In this document: positions 24,081 through 35,671 of the stretch, piece after piece
Numbering within the stretch: position 1 is the first letter of the stretch
Layout of the letters: each line of letters starts with the position of its first letter
Assembly (NCBI GenBank): GCA_037974965.1
Contig: JBBPFI010000002.1
Location: 372,001 to 436,000, forward strand
Direction of reading: 5' to 3'
Length of the DNA stretch: 64,000 nucleotides
Origin: Dacryopinax spathularia
Lineage: Eukaryota; Basidiomycota; Dacrymycetes; Dacrymycetales; Dacrymycetaceae
Notes under the pieces: model-generated
Database searches by the model: none
Told to the model about the DNA's origin: nothing
What the model saw: only the letters and a program-made list of their open reading frames with translations
Program-made: the position numbers and the translations under genes

Positions 24081-25405
24081 ATGAATCGCCTGCCAGATGA
24101 TATACTCTATGTGATTTTCGAAGCGGTAGAGTCTGCATCTCCTTTGCCACGGATTCGGAGTTACAGGTCGCTCGAGGAGGTTAATGTTCTCGGGCACCCG
24201 CTACTTCCGTCGCTAAGTGTATGCAAGTTGTGGAAGGTGCGGGTGTCGTTTTGCCTGCGCGACATGGTCTGACCCTTCCTAAGTCTGTGGTAGAGCGGCT
24301 GATATACGTCAATATTGGCCTAATCACGACGCGCGGGGTCAATCTGCTTGTCGACCATCTGGAGAGGAGCGAGAAAGGCCGGTGCTTGGCTCGTTCGACC
24401 ACGAAGACGATGACGATCTGTGGCCCTGTTGAGGAGTGGATGCTCTGGGGTATACCCGACATGATTCGCCGTTTCCTACACGCGCGAAAACAGATTCTGC
24501 TCCTCTTCACCCTTCTGCCCGCTTTGCGCCGCATTGAGCTGGACGCACCATTGTATCTTACCAGCCAGAATGTGGTCGACATCATTCGACGCTCGGCCCC
24601 AGTTCCCACGGACCTGAGCATGCGAATCAACGCAACGGGAATTTCGTTGACCGATATGAAAGCCTTGGAGATGCTTTCTCGTCTACGGCGCTTGGCAGTC
24701 AAACTTGACTCGTCCTACAAGGATCTCCATCAAGCCTCCCATGATCGATCGTCCGACGATGTCACGATCTGTATACCTTTGCTCAAGGTGCTCAGCATTC
24801 AGTCCGATGAGTGGGGTGCGGAACACGAGATGCTGCTGGATTCACTTGAGCTTCCATCCATCACCGATGTTGATCTTCAGTTCCCTGAAGTTCGGCACTC
24901 GGCTGCTCAGATACAGCCCGCCTTGGAACGATTCTTCCAGCGTCACGCCGAGACGATCACCACCCTTACGCTCATATGGCCCAATTCCGCGGGGCTCAAC
25001 GCATTACTGCACTGTTTCAAGCGCCTTAAGTGGTTCACGCTCCTTGGCAACGACTTGGAGGAAGGGACCTTGTCAGCATTGCCTGCTTCCCTCGAACGCC
25101 TCTCACATGGGCTATACAACCACGAGCTCGAACTAGCAGAGTACGCCATCGGCCCGGACAAGTTCTTCCACAACCTTACCGCCCAAACGAGATTACCATC
25201 TCTTCGCTGTATTGGCCCATGTCCAAACCTGGATTGGGCCACATTTCAAGCAGTAGCGGGGAGCCGCACCGACAGAAGGATGAAGGTCATATTGAATGGT
25301 TTGAAGGGCAAGGGTATCGATCTGCTCGACCGGGAAGGCCGCACGTACACTGAGGGGCGAGACAGAGCTCGCCGACCTGTTCACACGCAACCTGCCGACG
25401 ACTGA
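24081..25405 (+). CDS. F-box-like protein, family member 5
   Basis: Exons 24081-24236 and 24284-25405 give 425 residues. The protein starts directly with the F-box-like domain (MNRLPDDILYVIFEAVESA) and reaches LSVCKLWK at residue 52. The 47-nt phase-0 intron is at the family position. Exon 2 opens SVVERLIYVNIGLIT and continues leucine-rich to the terminal signature KGIDLLDREGRTYTE. The open frame extends upstream to an ATG at 23949, but that stretch carries the CACGTG element and no family similarity, so I prefer 24081. It is more diverged from members 3 and 4 than they are from each other. Role as for the family: probable SCF substrate adaptor, partner unknown. Confidence 0.8.
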
Positions 25406-25747
25406 AGAACGAGAAGGTGGAGGTTATGGGGCCGCACGTTACTATCTAGGAACGGCTGTACTCCCTGTTTGTAGCCTCATTTCACTAATCCTCTCCATCA
25501 CGGTTTCCCGGCATTGCGGAGCAGCACAATCCTTGCGAGTTGCGACGTCTGCGCATGAGAAGACACGGCGCATGCCGACGTACGTCTACCAATCAGGAGA
25601 TTTGTAAACATGCTAACCTCACAATTATGATTCCTATTAGTAACATTGCGAAGCTCTAAATGTGACACGTCTGTGTGGTCTACTGCATCTCCCGGCCCAG
25701 CGGGTGCTTGTTGAGCTGTCAGTCTACAGCGGTCTGAGGCGCGTGCC
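25406..25747. other. Convergent 3' spacer
   Basis: About 340 bases between the stop codons of F-box-like member 5 (+) and the C45-family gene (minus). No feature is recognised. Confidence 0.5.
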
Positions 25748-27021
25748 TTAGGGGGTGAGGATGAGAACCTCTTCGGGCTGAGAAGGACGGCCAAACTTGA
25801 AAATCGCCGTGGCCTTCGTAAGATCCATTATAATGTTGAACAACGTCTCGCAGGGATCCTTCTCATCCGCCAGGCGATTGATGGCGTACGGAAGATTACC
25901 CTCGTCCTTGAACAGCTCAGCGATCTGGGCCTCGTTAGGGTTACGACCCAGCTGGTTGGCCAGCTCGTTCAGGCGGTCGAAGCGCACGGGACTATCCTTC
26001 AGCCACAAGTTGTCGTATGTGCCTTCATGCTTGGCCAGCAGATGGTTAGTGTGGAGAAGACGGCCCTTGCTATCTGGGAAGATCTTGATGATGCCCCTCG
26101 TCGTACACTCTAGGCTGACACAGCCGGTCGCATCGCCAACGAGCATGTGCCCGGACGCAGCCGTCCCGTACTTCTCAACTTTGGCGATGGCCTCCTCCCG
26201 AGTCTCGCTCTCGAGAATGATGCGTCGGCAAATATGCACGGGTGTGCCATTCCAGTCGACACCCTTGACACGAATGCCGTTGGCGCACACGCCGACGCCC
26301 GCGGAGTTGAGCCCTGTCGTATGTCAACGTCTGGCTGCCACGAGAGAGATGACGCCACGTCATGCTCACCTATCTTCCCGATGATTCCCGCTTCCGTGCC
26401 CATGCTGATACGGGGCTTGCCGGGAGCGTCGATGTTCAATACGATTATGTTGTCCTTCTGGTGGATGGTCCACTGGATTCAATCAACCACAGGAAAGAAA
26501 CATCAAATCTATAGGCAAGCGTCGAATGGCGGAGGGCGTACATCCCAATTCTGAGCGAGGAAGCTCGTCTCATGCGTCTTCCATGCAAGCGAGGTGCATC
26601 CGTCAGCGTACAGGCCGAAGATGATCTCCTGACGAAAGTTGAGCGCAAGAATCTCGGCGTAGTCGACGCCGGCGCCGTCCGCGATCGCTGGAAGGAACAA
26701 GCCCGGATCAGCAGCAGCTTACTCCACTGGCCGATGGACGCACCTTGCATCTCATCACGAAGCCAAGGGTACCGTTCCTGCATCTGAGGGTCGAAACGCC
26801 TCGCAACCTCGCACACCTGATCCCATTCCATCCCGGAGGTCTTCTGGAACTCCTTCTTGTAGTACTCGATGCCATTGTGGATTTGGCGGGCTGCCTTGGT
26901 ACCGTGCTCGAGGCCGATCTAATAGCGATCCGTAAAGCATCAGCACGGGGGAAGGAAGTGAAGAAAACGGACAAGGGACGCGCACCTCACGTGGGGAACC
27001 CTTGCAGTTGACGACGAGCAT
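25748..27021 (-). CDS. C45-family protein similar to isopenicillin-N acyltransferase
   Basis: Exons 27021-26986, 26918-26744, 26687-26542, 26472-26370 and 26313-25748 give 341 residues, close to the 350-360 usual for this Ntn-hydrolase family. N-terminal KGSPREIGLEHG matches the conserved GxPxxxGxxHG block. ADGCTSLAWKT places the likely self-cleavage nucleophile at Cys101, equivalent to Cys103 of the Penicillium enzyme, where cleavage before this Cys makes alpha and beta chains. FLAQNWDW, SMGTEAGIIGKIG and GLNSAGVGVCANGI are further family blocks. The known enzyme swaps the side chain of isopenicillin N, but no penicillin pathway genes are visible and the C-terminus (EEVLILTP) lacks an obvious peroxisomal tripeptide. 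A related amide-forming or amide-cleaving activity is more likely. The substrate is unknown. Confidence 0.88.
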
Positions 27022-30000
27022 ACTGAGACGATAGTGCGATGGTAGAGATAGGGGGAGGCGAAGTGTCGCGGATGCAGACGCGGAGGAGGCCAGACAAATA
27101 CCGGTGGGCGGATTGGGAGACAAGGAGGGATGGGGGTCAAGGGAGCATCTTTGGGCGATATATATACGTCAAGAGGTCGGTGTCCACTAGCGGTCACAAA
27201 GTGGGAGCGTGATGCGCCGTGATGCACATATTCCTGATCGTTCGGCGCGTGTATGCAAGCGAGAAGTGGAGAGATAGCAGCTGACGCGCCGGCTCGTGAG
27301 AAGCGGAATAGGTCTCGGCTCTCGAGCACAATGTCCGTCAGAGTCAGCCCTTTCGGGCAGCAAAGAAGCACGAGAGGCCCGTCGACCGCCGTATCTTCCA
27401 GGGCTATTGTGTGCAACGGGCGGTTGAAAGGCGATTCAGCGATGTTTGGACGAAGATCGTTAGCGATCAGAGGCTTTGATGGTATGCGGATTCTTGCCGA
27501 TTAGTGCCGATTCTGACCGCTTGAGTGGGACGTAGGGGTAGGGCGGAACCTTGTATGTCATGCCTGGTGTTTACAGAGCCTGCGTCGCGAAGAGGTAGCG
27601 TGTTCTTGAATTCTGCCAAGAATACGTTCTTCAGGATCGAGCTTGCCAGGGCGCTGGCACCGGAATGGCAGGTGCGTTGTCAGAACAGGGTCAAGCCTCC
27701 TGAATAGGACATGTGTGCGAGGCGTGGTGGCGAGTCTATTCCTTTGCACGTCGTGTGACAGTCTAAAGCCAAGGTGCAATTTTTACGCTCCTCTGGAATG
27801 ATCTGCACAGACCAATGGTCGTGAGCGCATTTGCAAGGCTGTGTCGTGCTGCGGAGACACCGCTCGGAGCTAAGTATAGGGACATCAACTCCTGTTCCAG
27901 GTCCGGCCGGAGGACAGGGCTAATATCAAGTCAGGAGCTGTTCAAACGACGTATCTTCCTTTCAGCAGCTGAAGTGGCATGCTGCAATCGCGTTCTGCAA
28001 TCGCCGTCATCGGTCGGCCGAGGCCCGATTACAGCACTGATTCTTCCGCGAAGTTCCCTGTGCTACCGCAACTCCTCATTGAGTCCCCGGCCCGATCTTT
28101 CTTCCCTTTCTCCGAGTCATTCCACCGCCGCCAACGTGCGGGAATCCTGGCCAACCGGAGGTCACATCTCCTCCAATGTCGGGCCGAGCATCAGCTGCCC
28201 GAGGTATGCTGGCAGCGGACCTCATGCTGCGGGAAACCCGCCTGTTTGCCTGCTGACCTCCAGGCAGCTGATAGACCTCTATTCATGGGCATCCCACGCC
28301 CGGAATGTCGACGTGTAGCAACGTGTCTTTCACTGCACCAGATCCAGTCAGATCCTGTACGATCCCAGCTGAGATTCACCACCCTTCCGTCCATTCTTCC
28401 GACCTTCCGCACTCGGACGGTCTGAGACATTCCCAGAACAAGCAAGCGTTCCTTTCTTCCTCGGCCTTCTGTAATGTATTCATTGTTGGCGCACGCAATA
28501 ATACCGGCTCCGCTGGGCTGGAACGTCCCTGCCCCAACGTGGGGTAAGGCGTACGCGAGCGCCGTGGAGGCCTGGTACGGGCAACTGCTGTCTGCAGACG
28601 GATTCCCTGTTCCACTCACGGAGAGGGTTCTAATCCGAGGATTAGTCGCATTTTGCAGGATTTGAATTCCCGCGCCCTGGCTGCTGACCCTGCAAACCTC
28701 GGACGGTGCCGCCACGCAGTCCTATCCATCCCAAGAATTATCTTGTAGCAAGTCAAGGGCAATAACATGCTCGTACCAAGACCATATTCCCAAAGCAAAC
28801 AGAAGAAAACAACCCGCTTCCACAATATCAACCTCCCGCAGACTTGCTTCTCTCCGATCGGCGACCGACGGAAACAGCGTGTAAACACGCAGGGTGATAG
28901 CCCAATGTGCAATCAATATATCCAGCACAGTGCAGTTCGGGCATCGGGAAGTCGGAAGCAGCAGTGTACCCCAATGGACAGGAATGGTGGGGTGATAAGC
29001 GAGCGAACTCCGGAAGTGTTTTATGTAAAGTCTTCGTCTGGAGGATATTGGCGACATTGTTGATATTGTTAATATTGTTGTGCGCTGATATCGTCCCGGT
29101 TCTTGCAGGCGTAGCACGGTTTCCTTACGTATTGGCAGTTCGCTACGGCCTCGGGTTCGTCTTCGTCTTGCATCCAAAAATGAGCTCTCGGACGGCGGTT
29201 GAGAACCGCTTGAGCGCTCACCTCGTCCCGGTATTCCGGTTGTGCTGACCTCGTCGATCCTTAGAACGGCCGTCCAGAGAGAGAGGACCGCCAGGGTGCG
29301 TTTACCGGCATTGTTGATATTGTTGAGGGCTGATATCGTCCAGGTTCTGGCAGGGATAAGCGAGTTATTTTACGTGTTTGTGCTCGGCAACGACTTCGGC
29401 TCTGGCTTGCTCGAACCATGAGTCGCAAGACTGACGTCGGGAACCGCTCGAGGAGCCCATCTGGCCCGTGTGTGTCTATCGTCCTCGTCGATCCGTAAAG
29501 CGGCCGTCCAGAGAGGAAAGGCCACGCGAGTATTTTGGTCGGTATTGTTGGAATTGTTGCATGCTGATACGGTCCAAGTTCCTGCGCGAATAAGCGAGTC
29601 GCGTTACGTATTGACGGTCGGCAAACTCGGCACTGACTTCGACATTGACCTACTTCGAAACACGAGCAGTAGGGCGGACGTGGGGAACCGCTCGAGGAGC
29701 GTATCTATAGCCTGTGGGCTTACCGTCCTGGCGATCCACAGAACGGACGTGCAGAGAGGAAGGAGCGCGAGACGCTGTTTATCGGTATTGCATATCGGCA
29801 TGCCGTACAATCGTTGTCGCCCGCCGGTCATTCGACGAGTATGCCGACCGCACAAGAATGGAAAACTTGGGTCCATAACCAGCATGTCCACAGGCATGTC
29901 CGTACATACCCGACCCGAATGATCCAGTTGTCTGTCCTCAACCTCGAGCCGAGGGGCGTCCGTGCCATTTCGGAAGTCTGCCTGCATTGGTGATTGGTGC

Positions 30001-30593
30001 GATAGTAGGATGGGGGCCGGATTTACGCTGATGTCCGAAGGTCCAACCGTAACCGCTTTCGCTCTTCCTGTCTGGAAAAGGCGATGTACAGATTCATTTC
30101 ACCCCTCGCGTCTCGAGTACTAGTATTGGGGTGTGTTGGAGGGGCAGGGCCGGGTGCGGCATACGTCCGTCCATGCCGCGGAAGATTTGACAATCTTGAA
30201 GGGCGTTCCGACGTTCCTGTGTGCGGGCAGCGGGACTCAGCAACGCTCCCATAATCCGATAGACACAGCGGACTGGTTCGACGCAGGGCTGTCCTGCAGG
30301 AAGCGGAAGGTTGGAGCCGGGCAGAAATGCACGCAACCACGTTCGAGGGAGAATAAGAGATCGGCCATGTCGCGCTGATCTGGAGAAAAGGACGACAGGC
30401 CGTGGATAGCGGCTCCCCCTCTCTCATCTCAGAAAGGGTGGACGACTCGGTCTAATTGGGAGTATAGCGCTCGCATGGTATACACACAATCTGTTGAACA
30501 TCATCCTATTCTTTCATTTTCTGAAGCTAAAATACACATTACGCTCTGCCCTGCACACCTATCGGGATCAGAGACGATATCCGCCTTCCGTGG
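27022..30593. other. Gene-poor region of 3.6 kb
   Basis: No exon chain or conserved domain is seen. A minus-strand frame around 28722-29177 has a hydrophobic, protein-like end (CFLLFALGIWSWYEHVIALD) but lacks a start or partner exon. The main structure is the degenerate tandem array at 29055-29785. Confidence 0.5.
29055..29785. repeat. Degenerate tandem array, three units of about 240 bp
   Basis: Units run 29055-29308, 29309-29542 and 29543-29785. Each begins (C/T)ATTGTTG(A/G)(T/A)ATTGTTG, followed by GCTGATA(T/C)(C/G)GTCC and a (G/A)GTTCNNGC block. A second conserved block, GAACCGCTCGAG, sits about 140 bases in, and a third (GATCCRYARARCGGNCGT) near the end of each unit. No common open frame survives in all units. 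Similarity is clearest between units 2 and 3. A shared GATAAGCGAG at about 28994 hints at a broken unit further left. Confidence 0.7.
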
Positions 30594-31560
30594 CTACAGG
30601 TTCGGCTTCCCCTCGCCCTCCTTAGCCGTTTCCGGCTTTGGCTTCGGCTTTGGAGCGCCTGACTTGGGAGGAGGCTCTTTCCCTATCCTGGCTGCGCCGA
30701 AGTACTGGACCTGCTTATAGTGTCAGTTTCCAGGCTTAGCGACATGGTAGGATCCGGCGATGGCTAGGCGGGGAGGGGGGGGAGGGATGAAGCAAAGGAG
30801 ATCTATGTGAGATAACAGCGGTCCCAGCGAAAGGAACGGCAGGGGAACGCATCCTCCGAAGAGCGATATGAATGAGGAAGAGAGCGGCGAGTGGGAAGGT
30901 GAAAGGGACGAGAAAAAAAAAGAGGATGAAAAAAAGAGCAGCGGAAAGAATAGACGTAGGCGCAGACGCACCATCTCGACCTCCTTCCTCCAAAACCCAC
31001 ACCGCTCATAAAACCCCACATTCCCCTCCTCGCAGTCCAAAATACACTTATAGCACCCCAGTCTCTCCGCCATCTGTGCGAGCGTGACGACCAAAACTTT
31101 GCCAAGGCCGAGACCCTGCGCGGAGGGGTGGACGGCGACGTCTTCTATGTGCCCTACTAGGGAGCCGGCGCGGAGGAGTTTGCGTTCGAGCAGGAGGGTG
31201 GCGCTCGCTAGGATGCGCGAGGTCGGGGGGGAGAAGATGACGAGGGGGTAGTATCTGCGCGCAGAGGGTCAGCTCTGCACTGCTCGGTTCTGCTCACTAC
31301 CCAGCGAGGCAGCAGGGAGTGCGAGGGAATGAGCAGACGCACGTGCCCTCCCGCCGCTCCATCTCATCCCACACTTTCTCGTACCCCTCAGCGGTCATCT
31401 CGGGTGTGGGGGAAAGGACGTTCAGGACGGCTAAGTGACCGTGGGCGTGGTCGTTACGCTGGAGAGGGCGGAGGATGAGGTCGGGCTGAGAGGGGATGGA
31501 GGAGGTGGGGAGGAGGGTGGGGTCCCACAAAGGCCTGGAGGCGCTCGAGAGGGTGGTCAT
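30594..31560 (-). CDS. GNA1: Glucosamine-6-phosphate N-acetyltransferase
   Basis: Exons 31560-31343, 31254-30972 and 30710-30594 give 205 residues. The enzyme transfers acetyl from acetyl-CoA to glucosamine-6-phosphate (EC 2.3.1.4) in the cytosol, on the path to UDP-GlcNAc for chitin, N-glycans and GPI anchors. The GNAT fold is clear: LRPLQRND at the N-terminus, GHIEDVAVHPSAQGLGLGKVLV (Q-x-x-G-x-G acetyl-CoA loop), and the Gna1 hallmark CYKCILDCEEGNVGFYERCGF followed by VEMVQYF. Unusual points are a 261-nt pyrimidine-rich intron before the last exon and a 30-residue Pro/Lys tail (PKPKPKPE) beyond the normal Gna1 end. It is divergent from the glycosyltransferase gene at 32165; both serve glycan synthesis. 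Confidence 0.93.
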
Positions 31561-32164
31561 CGTCGAGCTGGCTGGTACAGGACCTGTTCGTACTCGAACA
31601 ATAGACTAGGAAGAGGTGAGAGAGCTTGCGATAGTCGAGAGCGAGAACAAGAGCAGAGAAGAGAGGAGATATATGCGCTCAACGCTCACCACCGCCTTAC
31701 CAGCTTGGAGACGCGAAACGTGCCAGCCAGAACAGAGACAGAACGCGTCGGGAATGCATCTCTGACGGTGGCTGTGTTAGGAAGTTGGGTAAACGCCGAT
31801 GATGAAGGGATTTGGATTGAGCTGCGCGTTCAGGGTCTTCTCTCCGCCTTCTTCGCTCTTTGCTTGCTCTGCTTTGGTGCTGAGCTCTGTTGTGGTGCTG
31901 TGTTGGAGTGATCCTCGGCGACTTTGTCTGTTGGGCGCTGCTTGGTCTGTGACGGTGTGTCTGATGAGAGTGTGAGAGGTGCTGAGCTGGGAACCAGACA
32001 AGCTGGTACAAGAGGAGACGAGGACGAGAGGACCGACGGTGACGCCCACCCTTTGGACGCGCCGGTCACGGCGACTCTCCCTTCCTGCGACCCAGCATCC
32101 TTTCCTCCCTTTACGCCGCTCTGAGCCTCCAAGGCCTCGACCTCACTCTCGGAGACGACGCAGG
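31561..32164. other. Divergent promoter region GNA1 / glycosyltransferase
   Basis: About 600 bases between divergent start codons, with a C/T-rich leader before the glycosyltransferase. Open frames crossing it look random. Confidence 0.5.
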
Positions 32165-33716
32165 ATGCTCGGCCTCTCACTGACGGTACCATTCCCATTC
32201 CTCCCCTCCCGACTCTTCCTCGCCCTCCTCGCCTTGCTGACCCTGCTGACGACCTACTACTTGGGCACGCTCCACCCGGCCCAGCTTCCCCTCTCACCAG
32301 GCTTCGCAGGCGCGTACAACCGGCTCACCTCCAAAATCCCCTTCTACGTCCCTCCCTCCCTCCTCCCCTCTCCACCCCTCCCGACCAACCTCCCCCCTCC
32401 ACCAGAACTAGCGCTCAACACATCCTCCTTCCCCAAACCAGAGCGGGACAACCTCGTCCCCCCCATCGTGCACACCATCTACCACCTCTCCGGCGCCCAA
32501 CCGCCCGAACTCCCATACTTCCACTACCTCGCCCTCCGCTCCGCTCTCCTCTCTCTCAAACCCAAGCTGATGCTAATGCACCACCACCACTCCTCCCCCC
32601 CACACGGACCCTACTGGGACCTCCTAAAACCCTACATAACCCTCTCGCCCCTCTCCCCACCCTCTTCAATCTACGGCAACGCCCTCACGCACTTCGCGCA
32701 CAAAGCCGACGTCCTCCGTCTCCAACTCCTAATAGCGCACGGCGGGATCTATGTGGACATCGACACGTTCCTCCTGCGCTCGTTTGACCGCGCGGGGTTG
32801 ATGACGCAGGATGTCGTACTGGCGATGGAGGCGAGTCCGGATTCCAGGAGGGGGGATCTGGAGCCGGGAGGGTTGTGTAATGCCGTTATTGTTGCGAGGA
32901 GGGGGGCGCCGTTTTTGAGGAGATGGCTCGCGGAGTATGAGACGTTTGACGGGTCGGTCTGGGCGGGTCATAGCGTGGCTAAGCCGTGGGTGCGCACAAT
33001 CTGTCTCTTCTATCTGTCTTCCTCCACGTCTCTCCTCTCTCCCTCTGTTGCTGCTTCATTCTCTTCTGGCTCCCCCCTCGCCTCTCCAGCTCCTTCTGGC
33101 TTCAGCCCATCACTCCCCGGCCCTCTCCGTGCCCCCAAGGTCATATATGCTGACTCAAATGAACGCAGGAACTAGCCCTCCTCCACCCCCGGGAACTAAC
33201 GATCCTCTCGAACCGGGCGATGTTTTGGCCTCTCTGGAGAGGAGAGGATATCGATGCGGTGCATATGCCGTCGAAGGCAGGGGATGAGGGTGTATGGGAT
33301 TTCTTCAAATCCGGGCAATTAGCGTACGTCTCGTCTCTTTCTTATCATCTCCCTGCACCCGCTCGTTCCTGCTTGTTCCTGCTCTCTTTGCGGCTCTCCA
33401 GCCTGCTCCTGTCCCTCGCGCCTTCTGCCCTCTTCTTCTAGCCCTCCATACCTAGTCAGCACCGCACCCTACTCTCCTACTTCCTCGCTCTCCCCCACTC
33501 GCGGGAACTTTAAGCGTCAATCGCTAATCATACACACGCAGGTATCACGCCTGGGAATCCCTCGCTATGAAATACCTCGAGCCCCTTACACCCAGTCTTG
33601 TGTTGAAGGGGGAAAGCAGTTTCACGAGGATGGCGAGGGCTTTTGTAGGGCCTGGGGATCTGGGGGTTGAGGAGCTGCTTAAGGCGAGGGAGAAAAAGGA
33701 CGGGCAAGGGAGGTAG
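32165..33716 (+). CDS. DXD-motif glycosyltransferase (Glyco_transf_sug / GT32-like)
   Basis: Exons 32165-32989, 33169-33323 and 33542-33716 give 384 residues. The protein is a probable type II Golgi enzyme: a short cytosolic start, then a membrane anchor (about residues 11-32), then a Pro-rich stem. The catalytic part includes IVHTIYHLSGAQ, HFAHKADVLRLQLLIAHGGIYVDIDTFLL (DXD motif DID, which binds the nucleotide sugar with a metal ion) and CNAVIVARRGAPFLRRW. This is the signature of the Och1/Sur1-like sugar transferase superfamily. Donor and acceptor cannot be decided from sequence; mannose or galactose transfer is common in relatives. Introns are long for this window (179 and 218 nt). I chose the ATG at 32165 because the anchor follows directly; upstream frame is CT-rich leader. 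Confidence 0.85.
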
Positions 33717-34368
33717 CTGGAAATCGGGTTAGATGGGGGCTATAAGAGAGGGGAGAGTTAGTGGTTGGCAGGAGGGTGGTTTCGAGTTGCCCGAGGCTGG
33801 ATCGCGATCGCCCATCGCCCATCGGCGCCTTTTCGCACAGCTGCGATGGCCCACATCCGCACTCCCAATGCGTGCCTGGAGCGCACGACCACATCTCGGG
33901 ATGCCAGCGCTCGACAATGACGGATTTTCTCTGAGACTCGTATCGCGCCGCGCCCTAAGTACAGTACGTTATGGACTCTGCAAGGGATAAGTAGCATATA
34001 TGCTGTATCTATACCACAGATGGACATACTCATTCTCATCCTCATTCTTCTCCTCCTGCGCTTCTCTCAACCTCTTCCACGAATGTGCCCTGCACTTACG
34101 CGCCTTTCGAGGAGCTCGCTCTTGCTGAGGGGAGGGGGGGGAAGGGGGATCAAACTGCGCAAAGGGAGACACGTGACCTTCACTCGAGCAAAAGTACTTG
34201 CTATGAGCGACTTGCTCAGGGTCTGGGTCTTGACGAGAAGACGGTGCACGAGTTCGCAGCAAGTTGTGTTTTCCCGGGTGACTGCGTAGGGGCGTTGGGC
34301 TGCCCCACGGATCTATGGCTCTCTTTCGCGGACTGTAGGTGGGACCAGCCTCCTGCCGGCTCAGTTAC

Positions 34369-34388
34369 TGTACCTGTTAACAGGTACA
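34369..34388. repeat. Perfect 20-bp palindrome
   Basis: Two ten-base arms, TGTACCTGTT and AACAGGTACA, meet without a spacer around GTTAAC. A second small dyad, GCATTC-AG-GAATGC (34391-34404), follows two bases later. The function is unknown. No gene start is close. Confidence 0.75.
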
Positions 34389-34821
34389 TTGCATTCAGGA
34401 ATGCAGGATGACACCACCGTTCCTGCCCCGTCATTTCATCTCATTCCAAATTGCTCCAGCTCCATGAGGTACTACTAATAGAAGTACTCCAACCATCCGC
34501 CAGGCGAGTCATGGCGCTCTCCATTCTTTCTCCCACACAGCGCCAAGCCCGGGAAAGCAAACAAGCGGAAACAAACCAGGGAGTCATTTTTTTCGCCTTA
34601 TCTCCGCAGAACAACCACATGTCCAGCCCAGTCCACCAGCTCACCAAACGGTGTAATGCATCTTCTTCTCCATGCGAGATAGAAAGTGAGAGTGGGCCGG
34701 GAATACGGAGTGAGGCCATGAGCTGCGCCGCTCCGCTCCGGACGATGCTGCGGCTTCCTTCACAAAAGAACCAAGGCCGGCCCGACGGGAATTTGAGGAG
34801 GCCTCGAGAGGTGAGATGCGA

Positions 34822-34910
34822 GCAATTGCTGCCGACGTCGTGGATTTGCGCGAAGCGCGTCGAACGGAAGGTCGGAGGCCGCGATTGCTGCCGGCGTCAT
34901 GGATTTATGC
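34822..34910 (+). repeat. Pair of 30-bp imperfect direct repeats
   Basis: Copies at 34822-34851 and 34881-34910 share TTGCTGCCGRCGTCRTGGATTT. All five differences I count between them are transitions. The origin is unclear. Confidence 0.6.
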
Positions 34911-35671
34911 CACTGGTACTGCGCCGCTCGTTTCCGGAGTAAGTTTCAGTTCTTTTTGAGACCAGGTATGATTTACTTCTGCGGTCGCTACTGACTGTGA
35001 GGGCTTTTATAACTTTTATAAGCTTGGCGATCGGGCGGTTCCTGCATTCTTTCCTGCATTCTTCCCTCGAGCTGAGATCTGCTCTCCAGCAGGGACGCGG
35101 AACTGGGCAATTTGGTCCTACATAAGGGTGGCAATGTGATGATATAGAAAAGGTAGGTAGGCTAATGAATTGGAGCATTGAAGTATCTAGTAATATGAGA
35201 GCGACCGGAAATGCAGCTTGTACCTTCATTGTGTTGTGCCATTCACCGAAGTGTACCACACCGACTTCCCGAGCGAACGTATCGCGCGCGTTTGTCAGGA
35301 ACCGCAGTAGCCCGTCCCGCCAAAGCACATCGAAAGTCCATGGGGCACTCCTTCCGCCGGCAAAAACCCTCACTCAACCAGCAGCTGGCAACCACACCGG
35401 CCTTCTTCGGGAATAGGACAAGCATCTGCGCAAGCGTGCGCAGTGGTTACAAGACTTCGAGTTGCCACTTGCCGTTTGACCCTTATCAGCAGTTCCACAC
35501 ATTTTCTGCACAGACCAACAAGCAGCACAAATCCGGGTATGCAGGGAATTGTACATAAAGGCGCACGCTCGTCTTTGGTCACCCCCATTACACAACAGCA
35601 GGACGGGTCACTTCAGTCACCACATTTTCCGCCGCAACTTCCTCTGAGCCTTCAACAAAGGACGCGTCATC

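Larger units (their letters stand above)
33717..35671. other. Two-kilobase region without a recognised gene
   Basis: It contains a 20-bp perfect palindrome (34369-34388), a pair of 30-bp direct repeats (34822-34851 and 34881-34910) and a CACGTGAC element (34170-34177). Minus-strand frames at 34441-34719 and 34897-35373 look somewhat protein-like but have no domain or splice support. Confidence 0.5.

Noticed and set aside
28722-29177. Minus-strand frame with a membrane-like segment
   Set aside because: A hydrophobic end and a plausible start region are present, but it overlaps the tandem array, lacks neighbouring exons and matches no family I know.
34897-35373. Minus-strand frame that looks somewhat protein-like
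   Set aside because: No domain, no convincing donor/acceptor chain to the frames on either side, and no conserved context.
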